Part shown: one piece after another, positions 5,741 through 5,979 of the stretch
Layout: every line of letters starts with the position of its first letter
Position numbering within the stretch: position 1 is the first letter of the stretch
Assembly: GCA_005888465.1 (NCBI GenBank)
Contig: VAYJ01000088.1
Coordinates: forward strand, 1 to 5,979
Length of the DNA: 5,979 nucleotides
Direction: 5' to 3'
DNA from: Actinomycetota bacterium
GTDB taxonomy: Bacteria; Actinomycetota; UBA4738
Translations under genes and position numbers: made by a program
The notes under the pieces: generated by a model
What the model was told of the DNA's origin: nothing
Database searches by the model: none
What the model saw: only the letters and a program-made list of their open reading frames with translations

Positions 5741-5755
5741 GTGTTCAGGCTCACA
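5740..5755. promoter_or_regulatory. Possible Crp/Fnr-type operator before the oxidoreductase gene
   Basis: CGTGTTCAGGCTCACA matches 8 of 10 conserved bases of TGTGA-N6-TCACA and has the GTG-N8-CAC core, the same core as the element at 827-842. It lies 94 bases before the GTG at 5849 and 34 bases after the Crp-family stop. A weak -10-like TATGGT follows at 5775-5780. It could allow regulation of the next gene; no binding evidence exists. Confidence 0.25.
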
Positions 5756-5832
5756 GCCGCGGTGTCGATTCCGTTATGGTGAGTCATGGTCCCGGCGCGG
5801 GAGAATGTTCACGTTCCGGCACCATCGAGAGC

Positions 5833-5840
5833 AAAGGGGT
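5833..5840 (+). promoter_or_regulatory. Ribosome binding site for the oxidoreductase
   Basis: AAAGGGGT resembles AAAGGAGG and ends 8 bases before GTG 5849. It favours that start over the in-frame ATG at 5786, whose only purine-rich stretch (GGTGAG) sits 2 bases away. Confidence 0.5.
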
Positions 5841-5848
5841 CGAGACAA

Positions 5849-5979
5849 GTGACCGAGCGAACGAACGACGCCGACGTGATCATTATCGGGGGAGGCCCCG
5901 CAGGGGCAGCCCTCGGCACCTATCTCGCGCGGGAGGGGCACAAGACCCTCATCATCGAGAAGGACATCCATCCGCGGGA
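5849..5979 (+). CDS. FAD-dependent oxidoreductase (geranylgeranyl reductase / halogenase-like superfamily), N-terminal fragment
   Basis: Only 43 codons are present before the right edge. They read a classic dinucleotide-binding fold: strand DVIIIGGGPAGAALG (residues 9-23) with the GxGxxG pattern, the helix TYLAREGHK, and the second strand TLIIEKD ending in the acidic E37 that binds the FAD ribose. The following IHPR stretch resembles the family that includes geranylgeranyl reductases, aromatic-ring hydroxylases and tryptophan-halogenase-like enzymes. The substrate cannot be told from this fragment. It is separated from the Crp-family gene by 142 bases with its own possible promoter, so it may not belong to the polysaccharide operon. 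An upstream in-frame ATG at 5786 would add 21 residues that do not look like part of the fold. Confidence 0.85.
   Translation, partial: MTERTNDADVIIIGGGPAGAALGTYLAREGHKTLIIEKDIHPR

Noticed and set aside
5080..5787. Minus-strand 235-codon frame opposite the Crp-family gene
   Set aside because: Antisense shadow of a strongly supported gene; no domain or ribosome site supports it.

Overview
The window comes from a high-GC bacterium, most likely an actinomycete or a relative (Actinomycetota, less likely Chloroflexota). The reasons are strong G/C bias at third codon positions, several GTG starts, tightly packed genes with weak Shine-Dalgarno sites, and a Crp-family regulator whose C-terminal half resembles the mycobacterial Crp protein. 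The taxon is an inference from composition and protein style, not from a marker gene.

Layout. Bases 1-576 (minus strand) hold the N-terminal 192 codons of a Wzz-like chain-length or co-polymerase protein that runs off the left edge. Bases 577-901 are a divergent intergenic region with a locally A/T-richer stretch and candidate promoters in both directions. On the plus strand follow five closely spaced genes: a membrane polyprenyl-phosphate sugar-1-phosphate transferase (902-2377), an RmlC-type dTDP-4-keto-6-deoxyhexose 3,5-epimerase (2397-2933), an extended-SDR sugar-nucleotide epimerase/dehydratase-like protein (2943-4034), an RmlD-type dTDP-4-dehydrorhamnose reductase (4043-4927) and a Crp/Fnr-family regulator (4942-5706). 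Gaps between these genes are 8 to 19 bases, which suggests one transcript. After a 142-base gap, the start of an FAD-dependent oxidoreductase (5849-5979) runs off the right edge.

How it fits together. This is part of a surface or exopolysaccharide locus. The RmlC, SDR and RmlD proteins would make nucleotide-activated deoxysugar(s), probably including dTDP-L-rhamnose. The transferase would load the first sugar phosphate onto a lipid carrier at the inner face of the membrane, and the divergent Wzz-like protein would control polymer length or export. RmlA and RmlB are not in the window. The SDR between rmlC and rmlD lacks the Asp-Glu pair of RmlB dehydratases, so it should not be read as RmlB. 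The Crp-family gene at the end of the run may control the locus or simply share its transcript.

I see no CRISPR array, tRNA, rRNA, insertion sequence or phage gene. The most interesting points are the altered ligand pocket and recognition helix of the Crp-family protein, two palindromes with a GTG-N8-CAC core in the two intergenic regions, and G/C-rich hairpins at gene junctions that could couple translation. I do not see clear evidence of a wholly new system here.
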